DNA of 64,000 nucleotides, taken from Lysinibacillus mangiferihumi (GTDB lineage Bacteria > Bacillota > Bacilli > Bacillales_A > Planococcaceae). Position 1 is the first letter of the stretch; each line of letters starts with the position of its first letter. Location: the NCBI RefSeq assembly GCF_003049665.1, contig NZ_PYWM01000002.1:186001-250000 (forward strand), in the 5' to 3' direction. This document shows positions 62,337 through 64,000 of the stretch, piece by piece. The position numbers and the translations under genes were made by a program. The notes under the pieces are model-generated. The model did no database searches and had not been told where the DNA came from. It was given only the letters and a program-made list of their open reading frames with translations.

Positions 62337-63371
62337 ATGCATTCCCAGCTACAAAATGAGTATTTACAGCAAATTTATGAGCATATTCAAGATGGGATTA
62401 TTATTATGAAGGAAAGCAGGGAAATCATTATGATGAACCCTGCTGCACAACGCTTAACTGGTTGGCAAAAAGGTGATTTTGTGCCGTATTGTTCTTATTG
62501 TATGACTCGTAAAAGGGAGCAGAGTGAACCAACATGCTATTTAATTGCAAACAATGAAGTGCCTTCATTTTTATCGGAAATGCCCATTTATCATGGTCGA
62601 AAGATTGATGTCGAAATGAGCACAGCCGCTATTTATGCTAATGAAAATACAGGGGAAACAGAATATTTACTTGTCTTACGTGATCAAGAAACATTAAAAA
62701 AAGCACAAGAGGCTGCCATTAATAAAAAAATGATTCGAGCATTAATCGAAGCAAAGGAATCAGAACATAAACGCTTAGCGCAAGAACTACATGATGGAGT
62801 TGGCCAATCTTTATTTTCGGTATCTATTGCGCTACAAGCGATTGAATCTTTTGTACAAGATAATGCGCAGTTGAATGAGTACATTTCCGAGGTGCGTGCG
62901 GAACTGCAAAAAGTTATGAATGACATTAACGCATACTCTCACCAATTACGACCGCACAGTTTAGATCAATTAGGCTTAGAGCCGACTATTCAGGCGACAA
63001 TTGATGCGATAAAAAAACAAATAACGGGTTTGGATATTCAATTAACGACACGTGGTCTTGATCGATGTGACCCAGCAGTTGAGATTAATTTATATCGGAT
63101 TACACAAGAAGCATTGCATAACATTATTAAATATGCAAAAGCAACCCAAGTGCATATCCATATTAAAAAGGACAACACCCATATTTATATGACCATTCAA
63201 GATAACGGGATTGGCTTTGAACGGGACAAGATTCAAAATGCAGGGCTAGGGTTAAAGCATATGGAGGAACGGGTCGATCAGTTGGGTGGTACTTGTTCAA
63301 TTTTGTCAAAAGTAGGACAAGGGACATGTATCGATATCGTCATTCCAAGATGGAGGCCGCAACATGATTAA
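62337..63371 (+). CDS. Sensor histidine kinase with PAS domain and cysteine cluster
   Basis: A 344-residue soluble kinase. A PAS domain (about 8-120) is interrupted by a Cys cluster YCSYCMTRKREQSEPTCYL (C-x2-C-x11-C, about 51-67). Then come HisKA_3 with LAQELHDGVGQSLFSV (phospho-His about 157) and a HATPase_c domain (EALHNIIKYA, DNGIGF, GLGLKHMEERV). There are no membrane segments, so it senses a cytoplasmic signal. The Cys cluster could bind an Fe-S centre (compare NreB) or react with persulfide. It directly follows sulfide-oxidation genes and overlaps the response regulator by 8 bp. Confidence 0.9.
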   Translation: MHSQLQNEYLQQIYEHIQDGIIIMKESREIIMMNPAAQRLTGWQKGDFVPYCSYCMTRKREQSEPTCYLIANNEVPSFLSEMPIYHGRKIDVEMSTAAIYANENTGETEYLLVLRDQETLKKAQEAAINKKMIRALIEAKESEHKRLAQELHDGVGQSLFSVSIALQAIESFVQDNAQLNEYISEVRAELQKVMNDINAYSHQLRPHSLDQLGLEPTIQATIDAIKKQITGLDIQLTTRGLDRCDPAVEINLYRITQEALHNIIKYAKATQVHIHIKKDNTHIYMTIQDNGIGFERDKIQNAGLGLKHMEERVDQLGGTCSILSKVGQGTCIDIVIPRWRPQHD

Positions 63372-63999
63372 AATATTACTTGTCGATGACCATGTTTTAA
63401 TACGGAAGGGCATTGCGCTCCTTTTAGGGAATTATTCGGATATGACAGTTGTAGGAGAGGCAAGTGATGGAGAAGAGGCGATTCAGCTTGCCTACCAGAC
63501 TGAGCCGAATGTGATTTTAATGGATATATCGATTCCAAATGGGTTGGACGGATTTACTGCGACAAAGGAAATTAAAAAAAATTTACCTGACACAAAAATA
63601 ATTATGCTGACAATGCATAATGAGATAGCCTATATTCAACAGGCGATGGAAGTAGGAGCAGATGGCTATATTTTAAAAAATAGTCAAGGTGGCGAAATGT
63701 ACGAAGCGATTCAAAGTGTCTATACAGGCCGTCGCTACTATGAAGTGGGCTTACCAAAAGGTCAACTAGAAAAGTTATTTAAGAAAAAAGGTAAAAACAA
63801 TGCGGATATCTTATCTACACGTGAGCAGGAAATTGTTCGATTAACCATTTTAGGATTTACGAATATGCAAATTTCAGAAAAGCTATTTATTAGTGCTAAA
63901 ACGGTAGAAAACCATAAAGCCAACATCATGCAAAAGCTAAATTTAAAAAGCAAGGCAGAGCTTATTCAATACGGTATTACAAATAAGTATATTACGTAG
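63364..63999 (+). CDS. NarL/FixJ family response regulator
   Basis: A 211-residue regulator. The receiver domain has VDDH (Asp8, Asp9), phosphoacceptor Asp54 in VILMDISIP and a Lys in YILKNSQGG. The LuxR-type HTH is at about 145-205 (LSTREQEIVRLTILGFTNMQ, ISAKTVENHKANIMQKLNL). It is the partner of the overlapping kinase. Likely targets are the operon itself or respiratory genes; no binding site can be recognised. It is complete, with TAG one base before the window end. Confidence 0.93.
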   Translation: MIKILLVDDHVLIRKGIALLLGNYSDMTVVGEASDGEEAIQLAYQTEPNVILMDISIPNGLDGFTATKEIKKNLPDTKIIMLTMHNEIAYIQQAMEVGADGYILKNSQGGEMYEAIQSVYTGRRYYEVGLPKGQLEKLFKKKGKNNADILSTREQEIVRLTILGFTNMQISEKLFISAKTVENHKANIMQKLNLKSKAELIQYGITNKYIT

Positions 64000-64000
64000 C

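Overview
The window is AT-rich chromosome from a Gram-positive endospore-former-type Firmicute. The best match from gene content is Lysinibacillus or a close relative in the Bacillales. Supporting signs are strong AGGAGG-type ribosome sites, many TTG and GTG starts, SLH-anchored surface proteins, the ccdA-CheY-ccdC-DUF2621 order known from Bacillus, lutABC/lutR/lutP, and several short intergenic repeats. No rRNA, tRNA, CRISPR array, intact insertion sequence or prophage was found.

Layout. 1-11 kb: amino-acid and small-molecule transport (two LysE exporters, BrnQ), an Est30-like carboxylesterase, a LysR regulator, a TetR-controlled ABC-2 exporter, and a PadR-DUF2812-NatAB-like ABC operon with a promoter-operator palindrome. 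11-19.5 kb: a TelA-family protein, then glpP, an untranslated leader with a terminator, and a glycerol-phosphate-type ABC importer with a TIM-barrel isomerase and a HAD phosphatase. 19.7-22.4 kb: an exported NosL-like module with a TlpA thioredoxin. 22.6-34.8 kb: a cell-surface island with an unknown, possibly membrane-inserting protein, three tail-collar paralogues, a 1647-residue Ig/cadherin/SLH protein and a Vpr-like subtilase. 34.9-38 kb: a Fur-box promoter driving a 19-codon ORF coupled to a coiled-coil protein, a RarD permease, and two broken genes meeting head to head. 38-44 kb: the lactate-utilisation regulon (lutC, lutB, lutA, lutR, lutP) with two identical 13-bp operators. 44-50.6 kb: cytochrome c maturation genes, an orphan glycine-betaine binding lipoprotein, Nudix and thioredoxin proteins, and decayed fragments. 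50.7-58.3 kb: MerR/CPBP, MFS, two cation-diffusion facilitators with different metal-site signatures (one behind a leader-peptide attenuator), peptidase E, RidA/HxlR. 58.7-64 kb: a sulfide-oxidation operon (SQR, DUF1641, CstB-like persulfide dioxygenase-rhodanese, rhodanese-like) running into a two-component system whose sensor has a cysteine cluster.

Most promising for novelty: the leader-peptide/terminator element before the Mn/Fe-type CDF transporter, the Fur-controlled micro-ORF plus coiled-coil operon, the collar-trio plus giant surface protein cluster, the NosL-Ig-NosL fusion, and the cysteine-containing sensor kinase tied to sulfide oxidation. Two families of dispersed intergenic elements (a shared terminator stem and a 21-bp-period GTGGCGAT array) also recur. 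All functional statements come from reading the sequence and from knowledge of families; no database search was run.
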